From assembly GCA_964565935.1 (NCBI GenBank), contig CAZMGW010000003.1, positions 1-61,031 of the forward strand: a stretch of DNA of 61,031 bases, given 5' to 3'. A program made the translations under genes and the position numbers. The number at the start of each line of letters is the position of its first letter. Positions within the stretch are counted from its first letter, which is position 1. The notes below the pieces were generated by a model, which searched no databases, was not told the DNA's origin, and worked only from the letters and a program-made list of their open reading frames with translations. This document shows, one piece after another, positions 44,442 to 52,965 of the stretch. This DNA is from JBAXAM01 sp964565935 (lineage in GTDB: Bacteria > Pseudomonadota > Gammaproteobacteria > UBA9339).

Positions 44442-44702
44442 TTAAACTTTCTCTTCAACACTCACAAACGTACGGTCTTTAAATCCACGTGGCGTGAATT
44501 TAATGCAGCCGTCTATAAGAGCAAATAAAGTGTGATCTTTACCAATGCCTACATTGCGACCAGGATGAAACTGAGTGCCGCGTTGACGAACTAAGATATT
44601 ACCGGCACGAACGGCCTGGCCACCAAAAAGTTTGACGCCCAAGCGCTTTGATTGCGAATCACGACCGTTTCTTGTGCTACCACCAGCTTTTTTATGTGCC
44701 AT
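44442..44702 (-). CDS. rpmA: 50S ribosomal protein L27
   Basis: L27 reaches the peptidyl transferase centre with its N-terminus. MAHKKAGGSTRNGRDS is the conserved non-cleaved proteobacterial N-terminus, followed by LGVKLFGGQAVRAGNILVRQRG. It has 86 residues. It follows rplU by 18 bases in the usual rplU-rpmA operon. Confidence 0.98.
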   Translation of the reverse strand: MAHKKAGGSTRNGRDSQSKRLGVKLFGGQAVRAGNILVRQRGTQFHPGRNVGIGKDHTLFALIDGCIKFTPRGFKDRTFVSVEEKV

Positions 44703-44720
44703 ATATTACCTTTAAAATCT

Positions 44721-45032
44721 TTAATTTTTAATTGTTTTAACTTTTACTTCGGTGAAGTCTTGTCTATGCCCTTGGTGTCTCATGTAGTGTTTTCTGCGGC
44801 GGAATTTAATAATATGGATTTTTTCGCCACGACCTTGTTCAGCTACTTCGCCAATAATTTTTACGCCTTTTAAATATGGCGTGCCAATATCAACGTTTTC
44901 ACCATCAACCAACATTAGCACTTGGTCAAATTCTACTTGTGTGCCAACTTCAGCTTTAAGCTTCTCTATTTTTAAAGCTTCGCCTTCTGTGACTTTATAC
45001 TGTTTTCCGCCAGTAGCAATAATCGCGTACAT
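44721..45032 (-). CDS. rplU: 50S ribosomal protein L21
   Basis: L21 binds 23S rRNA near L20. MYAIIATGGKQYKV is the conserved start, and FRRRKHYMRHQGHRQ is the conserved C-terminal RNA-binding block. It has 103 residues as in E. coli. A strong promoter lies about 38 bases upstream. Confidence 0.98.
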   Translation of the reverse strand: MYAIIATGGKQYKVTEGEALKIEKLKAEVGTQVEFDQVLMLVDGENVDIGTPYLKGVKIIGEVAEQGRGEKIHIIKFRRRKHYMRHQGHRQDFTEVKVKTIKN

Positions 45033-45069
45033 TTCGTTGCCTCATCTGTTTAACCAAGATTGGAGGGGC

Positions 45070-45098
45070 ATTCTACGAAAAAATCAAGTTCGATGCAA
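45070..45098 (-). promoter_or_regulatory. Sigma-70 promoter of rplU-rpmA
   Basis: On the minus strand TTGCAT (45098-45093) and TAGAAT (45075-45070) are 17 bases apart. The same -10 box, TAGAAT, is used by the 4.5S RNA promoter. The leader to the rplU ATG is about 30 bases. Confidence 0.7.
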
Positions 45099-45149
45099 GT
45101 GATCATTTTAAATAAAAAATCAATATATTGCATCAAAAGGCCTCTTATT

Positions 45150-45791
45150 TTACGGCCTATTAGCTGGGTCAGCAGGTGCCTCAGTATGGGCCTGCTGCCA
45201 TGCCGGTCTGGCGGTAGCACCATCATGACGATGTTGGATATCTTCTCGCAAGGCGGTAGCAGCATCAGGATGCTCTTGTACGAATTGGTTATCTTCCAAG
45301 ATAATACCAAAGCAGAGATCATCAGCGTTATGGTGATTGATAACAGCTTTTAAAACATCCAAATCTTTGGCAGAATATCCGATGCTTGATAAAGGGTCAG
45401 TAGTTAGGTTGTGTCCTCTATCTAGTGCCTTAACTATCAAAGGGGCATCAGCGAGAGGGTTGTTTATAACAGCCTGAATGCAATATGATGGGGCAGCAGT
45501 AAATATAGGATGGTCTACTACGGCATGTAAAACATCCAAATTGGTATTAGGATTTCGCGCCAGTTCTGCTAAAATTCTAATGGCTATGTCAGAGTGTGCA
45601 GGGTCTCTTAGTAAATCGATCCCAGCTATATCTCTTAACAATGCCGCATCAGCATTAGCGCGCATTGCAATTTGCCTTATGTGCTCTGGAGTACTGTTGC
45701 TATTATTTAAGATGGCGCGTAAACCAGCCAAATCGGTATGGGGATTTTTTGCTGCGTCCATTAAAACATCCAGATTAGTGTTAGGTAACAT
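45150..45791 (-). CDS. Helical-repeat protein of unknown function, possible effector
   Basis: I cannot name this 213-residue protein. It consists of degenerate repeats of roughly 20-40 residues of the form NPxTxLxxLxAxxxxP. NTNLDVL recurs at residues 4-10 and again at about 84-90, and DLDVLKAVINH and HTDLAGLRAIL are variants. This suggests an alpha-helical solenoid like leucine-rich variant or HEAT repeats. There is no signal peptide; the C-terminus is polar and Pro/Ala-rich. AAGGAG precedes the ATG. Its promoter contains a G9/C9 tract, and the icmH/icmF operon is next door and divergent. An effector role is inference. Confidence 0.8.
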   Translation of the reverse strand: MLPNTNLDVLMDAAKNPHTDLAGLRAILNNSNSTPEHIRQIAMRANADAALLRDIAGIDLLRDPAHSDIAIRILAELARNPNTNLDVLHAVVDHPIFTAAPSYCIQAVINNPLADAPLIVKALDRGHNLTTDPLSSIGYSAKDLDVLKAVINHHNADDLCFGIILEDNQFVQEHPDAATALREDIQHRHDGATARPAWQQAHTEAPADPANRP

Positions 45792-45825
45792 GGTTTCACT
45801 CCTTATGATTTATTTGAATTGTCGT

Positions 45826-45853
45826 ATTATACATATAAGGGGGGGGGAAGCAA
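45826..45853 (-). promoter_or_regulatory. Promoter with C9 homopolymer in the spacer
   Basis: On the minus strand TTGCTT (45853-45848) and a perfect TATAAT (45831-45826) are 16 bases apart. Nine consecutive C residues (G9 on the plus strand, 45839-45847) fill the spacer directly after the -35 box. Slippage by one base would give the optimal 17. The arrangement matches phase-variable promoters known in Neisseria and Haemophilus; phase variation here is inference. Confidence 0.6.
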
Positions 45854-45966
45854 ATAACTCAATTTTTTATTACCCGCGCATTTTTATTTTAACATCTTGA
45901 ATCTTAATTGTTTTTGCTTCGTACGCAATGGTGTAATTACCGACCTGAGTTTATTTCTCGTTTCCC

Positions 45967-45994
45967 TTGAGCAAATTTTAACCAATGTTATAAT
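45967..45994 (+). promoter_or_regulatory. Promoter of the fis-icmH-icmF operon
   Basis: TTGAGC (45967-45972) and a perfect TATAAT (45989-45994) are 16 bases apart. The discriminator that follows, CCGTCGCC, is GC-rich, a feature of stringently controlled promoters including that of E. coli fis. The leader to the fis ATG is about 65 bases. Confidence 0.65.
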
Positions 45995-46067
45995 CCGTCG
46001 CCTGTATTTTAACTCTAGTATAAACCCCTAAAGACTTAATCCTTAAACTAACACAGAGAATTGTTTT

Positions 46068-46316
46068 ATGACACATGTAACACGGCAAATATTACCATTG
46101 AGCAAATGTGTACGCGAATCGTTAGAAGACTATTTCGATCGTCTTGATGGCCACAAAGCCACTAACCTGTATACGATGGTACTTGAAGAAATCGAAGAGC
46201 CTCTTTTTAAGGCAGTAATGAAGCATGTGAAAAGCAATCAGAGCAATGCTGCGACTATTCTCGGTTTAAGCAGGGGCACGTTGCGCAAAAAACTCAAACA
46301 GTATAAATTAGAATAA
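46068..46316 (+). CDS. fis: Fis-family nucleoid/transcription regulator
   Basis: Fis bends DNA and regulates rRNA, growth-phase and virulence genes; in Legionella and Coxiella relatives Fis-like proteins regulate effector genes. The 82 residues end in the Fis helix-turn-helix (NQSNAATILGLSRGTLRKKL). Its N-terminal LPLSKCVRESLEDYF-like segment fits the Fis dimerisation core. It is slightly shorter than E. coli Fis (98). Instead of following dusB it lies 4 bases before icmH, so it is probably the first gene of the operon. Confidence 0.92.
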   Translation: MTHVTRQILPLSKCVRESLEDYFDRLDGHKATNLYTMVLEEIEEPLFKAVMKHVKSNQSNAATILGLSRGTLRKKLKQYKLE

Positions 46317-46320
46317 AATC

Positions 46321-47163
46321 ATGAACTTGAGTGGAAATTTATTTTCGCCAACACTAAATGTCATAGAAACTAACGAAATGGTACCGTCGCCTGTGCCAAG
46401 CGGTTTTTATCGATCACGTATTTACACATCTAACGTAAGCATTAACCCTTTGATTGTCGCATGTGATCCCATTTTAACTTTATCAGCAGCTTTAAAAACC
46501 ATAGAGTATCCTTCTGACCGTAATAAATTTTTGGAGGATTTGGCGCATGAGATTCGCGCTTTTGAGCATCGTGCAAAAATAGCGAATTATCCAGATAATG
46601 TAATCGCAGATGCACGCTATGCGTTGTGTTGTTTGCTAGATGAAACTATCGCCCTTACTTCAGAATGGGGGAAAGATAATGGCTGGCTTCAAGGCAATCT
46701 TCTAAATGTTTTTTATAATGAAAGTTATGGTGGCGAGCACTTTTTTGCAATTGTTGATCGCGCTTTAGAAGACATGCCAGCCAATTTGCATTTAATTGAG
46801 TTGCTTTATCTTTGTCTTAGTTTTGGTTTTGCAGGAAAATATTATAATACCGAGTATGGTGACAGAGAGTTAGCTTTTGTTACCAATAAGCTTTACCAAA
46901 TTATTAATCAGTACCGCCATATAAATCGACGAGACTTATTTCTGTGTAAATCAAAGCCGTGGTTACAGCAGCACAAAAACCATGACCCAAGCTTTACTCC
47001 TCAGGCAAAAGGCACCAAATTGTTTGGGGTTTCAATTGTTGTTGCATTAGGCATAAGCGCTTTAATTTATTTTGGTGTTTACTTAAAGTTGCATGCTATT
47101 AGTAAGCCGCTTTATCCGCTGATTGAGCAGGGTATTTATAGCAAATATCAGGGTGGAAATTGA
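46321..47163 (+). CDS. icmH: IcmH/DotU (TssL-like) secretion-system membrane protein
   Basis: IcmH (DotU) stabilises the Dot/Icm type IV secretion core together with IcmF; the paralogue TssL serves type VI systems. The DotU domain spans about residues 50-210, with ADARYALCCLLDETIA, the NVFYNESYGGEHFF block and ELLYLCLSFGFAGKY. A single C-terminal membrane helix lies at about 236-258. There is no C-terminal OmpA-like domain. It has 280 residues. The stop overlaps the icmF start. Confidence 0.92.
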   Translation: MNLSGNLFSPTLNVIETNEMVPSPVPSGFYRSRIYTSNVSINPLIVACDPILTLSAALKTIEYPSDRNKFLEDLAHEIRAFEHRAKIANYPDNVIADARYALCCLLDETIALTSEWGKDNGWLQGNLLNVFYNESYGGEHFFAIVDRALEDMPANLHLIELLYLCLSFGFAGKYYNTEYGDRELAFVTNKLYQIINQYRHINRRDLFLCKSKPWLQQHKNHDPSFTPQAKGTKLFGVSIVVALGISALIYFGVYLKLHAISKPLYPLIEQGIYSKYQGGN

Positions 47164-50100
47164 ACATGAAGTGGCGAGCTAACACTGCGCAGAAAAAAGA
47201 ACTTGAGCAAGCAAAGCAAGAGTTGAAAATTCTTGAGGATGATATTGCGGCCGCACACGATTTTTTGCGCAAAAATCGCCAGGGCTATTTTGGAGGTAAA
47301 AAGGAAATTCCATTGTATTTACTTTTGGGCCCATCCCGTTTTGGGAAGACCACTATTTTGGCTCAGGCAGGTTTGAATCTTAAGGGCTTCAACAATCAAA
47401 AGTTGAATGTTGTTACGCCAACGAAGTATTGCTCCTTTTGGTTTTCACAAAACGCTTTATATATCGACACCGCCGGGACTTATACCAAGCCAGAAATTGT
47501 TCAGCCGCGTAACGACTTGATTTGGCGGGGGTTTATTAAGTTGCTGCAGAAGTATTTTGGTAAGAATGCTATAGCTGGGGTGTTAATTATTCTTGATTTA
47601 CCAGCGATTGCGCAAGATATCAACCTTCTAAAAAGCACCTTATTTTGCATTCGTGAGCGTGTTTATGAACTAAATTCATTTGTCAAAGATCTACCACTTC
47701 ATATTATTTTTACTAAATGTGATCGCATTTTGGGGTTTTCTGAGTTTTTTTCTTTACTTGATTTAGAAGAACGTTTGCGATCGTTTGGTATTGCTTTTGC
47801 CGATAACGGAGAGAAAAATAATCCGCTGCCAACTTTTGAAGTTAAGTTTAATGAATTGCTAAAAAACCTAAATGAGCGGGTAATTGAACGTTTACAGAAA
47901 GCCGCTTCTTTAGAAGAGCGCTTAGCGATTAAGGCCTTTCCATCGCAATTTGGCAGTTTGAATCAAGTGTTTATCGAGGTGCTGGATAAAATTCCTAGCG
48001 GTCAGAGGATATCCTTATCGGGGGTTTATTTTACCAGTAGTATTCAGAGCGGAGGGGCGATCGATGTTTTTAAAATTCCGCTGCTTCAGGCTTTTAATGT
48101 CAAAGAAAAACAAAGCTATAAGTTGGAGGCTGGTAATAATCATCGTTATTTTATTGAAGATATTTTTAAGAAGATAATTATTGTACCAAAACAACGAAAG
48201 CAGCCGAGCTTGCCATGGCCGAGGTTTCAATATAATTTTACGTACGCCTTGCTAATTGCTGGATTAATTGTTGGCGCAAGCTGCATTATTGGCTATCAAA
48301 GCTATTTTAAAAATAATATGGCAATTAAAGAGGTGGGGAAGTTTCTACAAAAACAACCAATAAACGCCGATATTGATAACCTATACATGACTATCGCCGA
48401 GCTTGAACCAATTTCTCGGTCCTGGTGGTTAAGACTTGGCATAAATGAAACCAGGCCGCTATTGCGTCAGTTGCATCGAGTATATCAAGTTTTGTTTCTC
48501 CAATCGCTGGTATTGCAATTACAAGGCAATATAAGCTCTATGCTTAATTTACCCGAACTAAATACTGAGCCAAGAAAGCTTTATGATGCTTTGCAGGTAT
48601 ACCTAATGCTTGGCGACCCCAATAAATTGGATCAAGCATATATTAAAAATTGGTTTAATAATTATTGGTTAGATGTGCATAAGGATGATAGAACCCAGCG
48701 AATAAAACTACAGCAGCAATTAGCAATAGCGCTACAACATCCATTTAAAATCGAATTGAACCAACAGGTTGTTGATGTTGCGCGTAAAAATTTAAGCAAC
48801 TTTCTTTTGGTGTCGTTGCTGTATGTGCTTTTAGAAAACACCTACAGCAATCAAGATTTGGAGATTGATTCGGTTAAGCCTATTTCTAAAATGTACACGC
48901 GCGAGTATTTTGCCAAAGTTTATAATAAGCAAATCCCAGTAGTTGTGAACGGGTTGCAAAAACAAGATTGGGTTCTGGGTAAGAGTTTAAAGTCGCAACT
49001 AAAAGAAAATTCTGTTGATGAAGTGATTAAAAATATTAGGGGGCTTTATCTTGATAAATATATAGCCGCATGGGAAACAACCATTAATTATGTTCCAAAA
49101 ATAAATCATGAGGATTTAGGTGGTGCAGCTAAAGATTTGAAATTTCTTTCTTCGAAGGATTCTCCAATTATTGAACTGCTGCAACAAATTAAAACTAATG
49201 CTAATATCGATAATGCTCCGGCAGCATTTACTAAAAAGCTCGAGACTAAATTACAAGGTTTGAATGCGATTAACGAAGATGATTTGCGGCAAAAAATTGC
49301 CGATTTGGCGCGTTATTTTGCATCTATTGCTCAAAGCCAAGATTCTGACAAGGCGGCTTTCGATTCTATAATTAGTTTCCTGCAAGGAGAAGGCTCAGGG
49401 CCATTAGTGGCTTTAAAAAACTTTTCCAACAAACAACCGGTTATACTACAAACGTGGTTGCAATCAATTGTAAGCAGCAGTCAAGCTGCTTTACTTTGCT
49501 CAGCCCAATTGCATATTAACAAAGTTTGGGGTGTTACAGTTGTGCCACAATACCAAAAAATGTTGGTTAATAAATATCCTATATTTAAAGACAGCAAAGA
49601 CGATATAAGCTTGGGCGACTTTAATAAATTTTTTGGTCCGCATGGGCTGATAGATGGGTTTTTTAATAAATATATTAAGCCATTTGTTAATGCTGATAAA
49701 ACTAATTGGACTTGGAAAGATATTGAAGGGAAAAAAATTAATTTTTCTCAAAATTCATTGGAAGTTTTTCTTCGCGCCGCGCTAATCCAGAAAATGTTTT
49801 ACTCTAATAAAACATCAGAGGCAAAAACAGAGTTTACGCTAACACCCTTGGATATGACGCCTAATACTCAAGGGTTTACTCTCCATCTTGATGGTAAAAA
49901 AACCATATTTACTAACGAAGACAAGAAAAGCCAGCATTTTGTTTGGCCCGGGTCCCGGCCTGAATTGGTTACCATTTCTTTTGTTAATTATCAGGGAAAA
50001 TATTTTAGTGCGTCGCAGTTTGGGGCATGGGCATGGTTTCGAATGATTGATAAATCTAATTTAGTACCAAGCGGCAATACCAGATATTTTATGCTAACTT

Positions 50101-50210
50101 TTGACCTTAACGGCAATGCTGCTAGATATGAGTTGTCTAACTCCGAGCCGATAAATCCATTTATTCCAGACATAATCAATAAGTTCCGCTGTCCGGATGA
50201 ATTGAATTAA
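47160..50210 (+). CDS. icmF: IcmF (TssM-like) secretion-system membrane protein
   Basis: IcmF partners IcmH in the inner membrane. The ATP loop GPSRFGKTT is at residues 57-65, and a DTAGTY Walker B-like block near residue 104. A membrane segment lies at about 357-382, followed by a long periplasmic part ending in the IcmF C-terminal domain. It has 1,016 residues, nearer Legionella IcmF (about 970) than type VI TssM (about 1,100-1,200). The N-terminus before the ATP loop is hydrophilic, so the N-terminal membrane helices usual in TssM are missing. The start is TTG at 47160 or ATG at 47166. No other secretion genes are in the window. Confidence 0.92.
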   Translation: MNMKWRANTAQKKELEQAKQELKILEDDIAAAHDFLRKNRQGYFGGKKEIPLYLLLGPSRFGKTTILAQAGLNLKGFNNQKLNVVTPTKYCSFWFSQNALYIDTAGTYTKPEIVQPRNDLIWRGFIKLLQKYFGKNAIAGVLIILDLPAIAQDINLLKSTLFCIRERVYELNSFVKDLPLHIIFTKCDRILGFSEFFSLLDLEERLRSFGIAFADNGEKNNPLPTFEVKFNELLKNLNERVIERLQKAASLEERLAIKAFPSQFGSLNQVFIEVLDKIPSGQRISLSGVYFTSSIQSGGAIDVFKIPLLQAFNVKEKQSYKLEAGNNHRYFIEDIFKKIIIVPKQRKQPSLPWPRFQYNFTYALLIAGLIVGASCIIGYQSYFKNNMAIKEVGKFLQKQPINADIDNLYMTIAELEPISRSWWLRLGINETRPLLRQLHRVYQVLFLQSLVLQLQGNISSMLNLPELNTEPRKLYDALQVYLMLGDPNKLDQAYIKNWFNNYWLDVHKDDRTQRIKLQQQLAIALQHPFKIELNQQVVDVARKNLSNFLLVSLLYVLLENTYSNQDLEIDSVKPISKMYTREYFAKVYNKQIPVVVNGLQKQDWVLGKSLKSQLKENSVDEVIKNIRGLYLDKYIAAWETTINYVPKINHEDLGGAAKDLKFLSSKDSPIIELLQQIKTNANIDNAPAAFTKKLETKLQGLNAINEDDLRQKIADLARYFASIAQSQDSDKAAFDSIISFLQGEGSGPLVALKNFSNKQPVILQTWLQSIVSSSQAALLCSAQLHINKVWGVTVVPQYQKMLVNKYPIFKDSKDDISLGDFNKFFGPHGLIDGFFNKYIKPFVNADKTNWTWKDIEGKKINFSQNSLEVFLRAALIQKMFYSNKTSEAKTEFTLTPLDMTPNTQGFTLHLDGKKTIFTNEDKKSQHFVWPGSRPELVTISFVNYQGKYFSASQFGAWAWFRMIDKSNLVPSGNTRYFMLTFDLNGNAARYELSNSEPINPFIPDIINKFRCPDELN

Positions 50211-50311
50211 TGGTAATCAGGGTCAACTACCCAGGGTCACCTCATTAAAAATGCAACTCTCCCATTGATATCAATAAAGTGGGGTTTTATTAAGTCAAAT
50301 TGCTTGTGAGT

Positions 50312-50983
50312 TTAAGCTTGATTGAGGAATTTCGATTGTTTTAGCCACTGCGGATGGTCGTAAAACGAGAAGATTAAAGTTCCGTCTTTGATGGTGTTGA
50401 TGATTGGTTTGGCCAGGGGCTTTTCTACCGCTGGACATCCCCAGCTACGCCCAATTCTGCCAGCGACAGCTGCGAATTTCTCGTTAACGTAAGGGGCGCC
50501 GTGCAATACGATAGTGCGCACTTTGGCTTGATCATTAAAGCCTTCTTCGAGACCTTGCAGGTGTAAGCTATACCCATCTCGACCAAAATAAGTGTCTTCG
50601 GTTAAGAACAATCCAACGCTTGTTTGTAAGCTTCCAATACGGTTAGAAACGCTTGTTGTATAATTTTCACCGCTATATTTTCCATGGGCTACTAGTGAGG
50701 TGTGTAGAATTTGTCTTCTTTCAAGATCAACCACCCATAAGCGTTTTTGTGTGGAGGCCAGGGTGTAGTCGATTACAGTTAAAATAGGTCTTTTAATGTT
50801 AACGCCTGTTTGTTTGGCGCGGTAAAATGCTTCGATAGCAAGTCTGATGACTTTTGGTTTTAAGTTGTGATTTGTTTTAGAAGAAATATCTTTTGCGATG
50901 GTATCGACAGTTGGTTCTTTGGCGGCCAACGCGCCATTTGAAAAAACAAAGAACAGGATTATTGTGCTGATTGTTTTTTTCAT
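50312..50983 (-). CDS. L,D-transpeptidase-like protein of the YkuD_2 type
   Basis: This is a secreted murein-type L,D-transpeptidase catalytic-domain family protein of 223 residues. A signal peptide of about 20 residues (ending ALAA) precedes a catalytic core with His in VLHGAPYV and the nucleophile Cys in GRSWGCPAV, the pattern of the PF13645 group. The substrate is probably peptidoglycan. It stands alone, downstream-convergent with icmF. Confidence 0.85.
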   Translation of the reverse strand: MKKTISTIILFFVFSNGALAAKEPTVDTIAKDISSKTNHNLKPKVIRLAIEAFYRAKQTGVNIKRPILTVIDYTLASTQKRLWVVDLERRQILHTSLVAHGKYSGENYTTSVSNRIGSLQTSVGLFLTEDTYFGRDGYSLHLQGLEEGFNDQAKVRTIVLHGAPYVNEKFAAVAGRIGRSWGCPAVEKPLAKPIINTIKDGTLIFSFYDHPQWLKQSKFLNQA

Positions 50984-51073
50984 TTTAATTAGTCCTCTAA
51001 ATTAACTTCATTATTGCTTATAATTATAGCAGCTAAACATTAAGGAAGTATTAAGTAAATTTATTGTTTAAAT

Positions 51074-52003
51074 TCAACCTCTTGCGGTGAATTTTGAGCC
51101 AATTAAAGAAGGTATTCCAAGTTGATTTTTGGTGATTTGCGCAACTGCGCTCCAGTCAATGTAAGCCGGACGCAGGTGAATTGCCTCGTAAATTGCAGAT
51201 TGAGCATTTATTTCGTTTAAAGGGGATTCTGGTTGTTCTGCATAACTATCAATTGGGGCGTGAGACTCTAAATAAAGTTTATTACCGCGCCAGCCAGCTT
51301 TATTAGGGTAATGAATAATATGAACTGGGGTACCAACTTGAGCTTCTTGATACAGCATTTCAATTGGTTCACGCATAAGACGCATACAGCCAGAGCTAAT
51401 AAATGTACCAACACTGTGTGGCGCATTGGTGCCATGAATTAGATAACCACTTTTACTTAAATAAAGGGCATAACTGCCAAGCGGGTTTTTAGGTCCTGGA
51501 GGCACGTTTTCTGGTAGTAATTCTCCAGTTTTTTTATATACATAATCTCGAATATCGTTCGGCACATGCCACACAGGGTCCGCTTCTTTACGCACAACAG
51601 TTGCAGATGCAAGGGGAGTACGCCAATCAACACGCCCGAGACCTACAGGAAATGTATGGATATATTCACCATCAGGAGTGAAATAATAAAGCCGTAATTC
51701 TGCAGCATTGATTACTATGCCGCGACGAAACTTAGGGAGGATGAATTGTTTAGGAATGATAACTTTTTGTCCAACTCTTAAGCGATAAAAATTTATATTT
51801 GGATTGGCCTCAAGAAGTTCGTCGTAACTGACCTCATGGCTTTCGCGAATTGTGGTTAAGCTATTGCCTCTTTGTACGGTAATAGTGTAGTTCTGGCCAA
51901 CGATATCATCACCTGGTGGTGGCATGCGATATTCGCCAGCAAACACTGTTGAGACAAAGAGACCTATTATTAAGATATAAAGTAAGCGCATTCCTTTTTT
52001 CAT
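51074..52003 (-). CDS. LysM-containing L,D-transpeptidase (ErfK/YbiS family)
   Basis: Such enzymes make meso-DAP to meso-DAP cross-links or attach Braun-type lipoprotein. A signal peptide (cleaved near VFAG) is followed by a LysM peptidoglycan-binding domain (YTITVQRGNSLTTIRESHEV on, ending VGQKVIIP). The YkuD domain has HGTNAPHSVG with the catalytic His and SSGCMRLM with the nucleophile Cys. It has 309 residues. It lies 5 bases after the BI-1 gene on the same strand, so the two may be co-transcribed. Confidence 0.94.
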   Translation of the reverse strand: MKKGMRLLYILIIGLFVSTVFAGEYRMPPPGDDIVGQNYTITVQRGNSLTTIRESHEVSYDELLEANPNINFYRLRVGQKVIIPKQFILPKFRRGIVINAAELRLYYFTPDGEYIHTFPVGLGRVDWRTPLASATVVRKEADPVWHVPNDIRDYVYKKTGELLPENVPPGPKNPLGSYALYLSKSGYLIHGTNAPHSVGTFISSGCMRLMREPIEMLYQEAQVGTPVHIIHYPNKAGWRGNKLYLESHAPIDSYAEQPESPLNEINAQSAIYEAIHLRPAYIDWSAVAQITKNQLGIPSLIGSKFTARG

Positions 52004-52008
52004 AATTT

Positions 52009-52689
52009 TTAGTTGCGTCTGCCGCCAAAAAAACTCAAAACATTTAATAAGCTAATGAATAGGTTAAATAGTGACACGTAAAGCGAAATGGTTGCCATGA
52101 TATAATTGCGTTCGCCGCCGTGAATGATTTGACTGGTTTGAAATAAAATCAAACCGGAGCTTATCAAAATAAACGCACAGGATACTAATACTTGCAACAG
52201 AGGCATGGTAAAAAATATGCTAGCAATCGATGCAAGGAATGCAACAGTTATAGCCACAAACAGGAAACCGGCCATGTAACTAAAATCTTTTCTGGTGATT
52301 AAAGTGTAGAGCGAAAGGGCTAAGAAAATGGCTCCGGTTCCGCCTAAGGCTGTTAAAATTAAAGCACCGCCGTTGGTGAAAGAATGAAGATAGATGCTTA
52401 ATAATGGGGCAAGCGCATAACCCATGAATCCGGTAAAAGCAAAAACGGCAGATAAGCCCCATTTGCTATTGCGTAAAGATTGTGCCAGGAACATCAACCC
52501 AAACATGCCAATGAGGGTGAGCGCTGGGCTTGGCATAGGAAGCAATCCAGCCATGGTTATAAAGGCGATTGTGGCGCTAAATAGTAATGTTAGGCTTAAT
52601 AAAAAATAGGTTTTGCGTAATACCTGATTGCTTGTCAAGGTGGCTTCTTTTTTGTTTACAACAACATAACCGGTGTTTTCGAATTGCAT
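52009..52689 (-). CDS. BI-1 / YccA family membrane protein
   Basis: This 226-residue protein has seven predicted membrane helices. It belongs to the Bax inhibitor-1 family; E. coli YccA modulates FtsH proteolysis, and YbhL is a homologue. Family features include LRKTYFLLSLTLLFSATIAF in the first helix and GERNYIMATISLYVSLFNLF in the last. The specific role is not readable. Confidence 0.9.
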   Translation of the reverse strand: MQFENTGYVVVNKKEATLTSNQVLRKTYFLLSLTLLFSATIAFITMAGLLPMPSPALTLIGMFGLMFLAQSLRNSKWGLSAVFAFTGFMGYALAPLLSIYLHSFTNGGALILTALGGTGAIFLALSLYTLITRKDFSYMAGFLFVAITVAFLASIASIFFTMPLLQVLVSCAFILISSGLILFQTSQIIHGGERNYIMATISLYVSLFNLFISLLNVLSFFGGRRN

Positions 52690-52845
52690 TTTCTTACCTC
52701 ATTAATAAGTTGACTAATAACGCATTATTATAATAGCATAAATTTTCAGGGCATGGCAAAAAACTGAAAATTGGGATTAAGTCCTTACAATCGACAATGT
52801 ATCATGGTTGTCGATTGTAAGAACTTGATGCCATATCCATATCCT

Positions 52846-52934
52846 GGAGAGGTGGCTGAGCGGCCGAAAGCGGCGGTCTTGAAAACCGTTGAGGGTATCG
52901 CCCTCCGTGAGTTCGAATCTCACCCTCTCCGCCA
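52846..52934 (+). tRNA. tRNA-Ser (anticodon UGA)
   Basis: The acceptor arms GGAGAGG (52846-52852) and CCTCTCC (52924-52930) pair. The anticodon loop CTTGAAA holds TGA at 52880-52882. The long variable arm (GAGGGTATCGCCCTC) and T-loop GTTCGAATC are those of a class II serine tRNA. The 3' CCA is encoded. It reads UCA codons. The downstream nnr frame runs open through it but starts after it. Confidence 0.96.
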
Positions 52935-52965
52935 GTTTTACAGTAATCCATTTCGCAAGGGGTTT

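Noticed and set aside
46321..50210. Type VI secretion cluster
   Set aside because: Only the two genes shared with Dot/Icm systems are present. No tssB, tssC, hcp, vgrG or clpV lies in the window, the TssL-type OmpA extension is missing, and IcmF size is nearer the Dot/Icm form.
50211..50311. Terminator after icmF (CCCATTGATATCAATAAAGTGGGG with a following TTTTATT)
   Set aside because: The arms pair poorly around the ATTGATATCAAT palindrome, and the fold cannot be supported by eye.
52771..52965. Upstream extension of the nnr reading frame by 65 codons
   Set aside because: It runs through the serine tRNA at 52846-52934. The ATG at 52966 has a good ribosome site and matches the family N-terminus.
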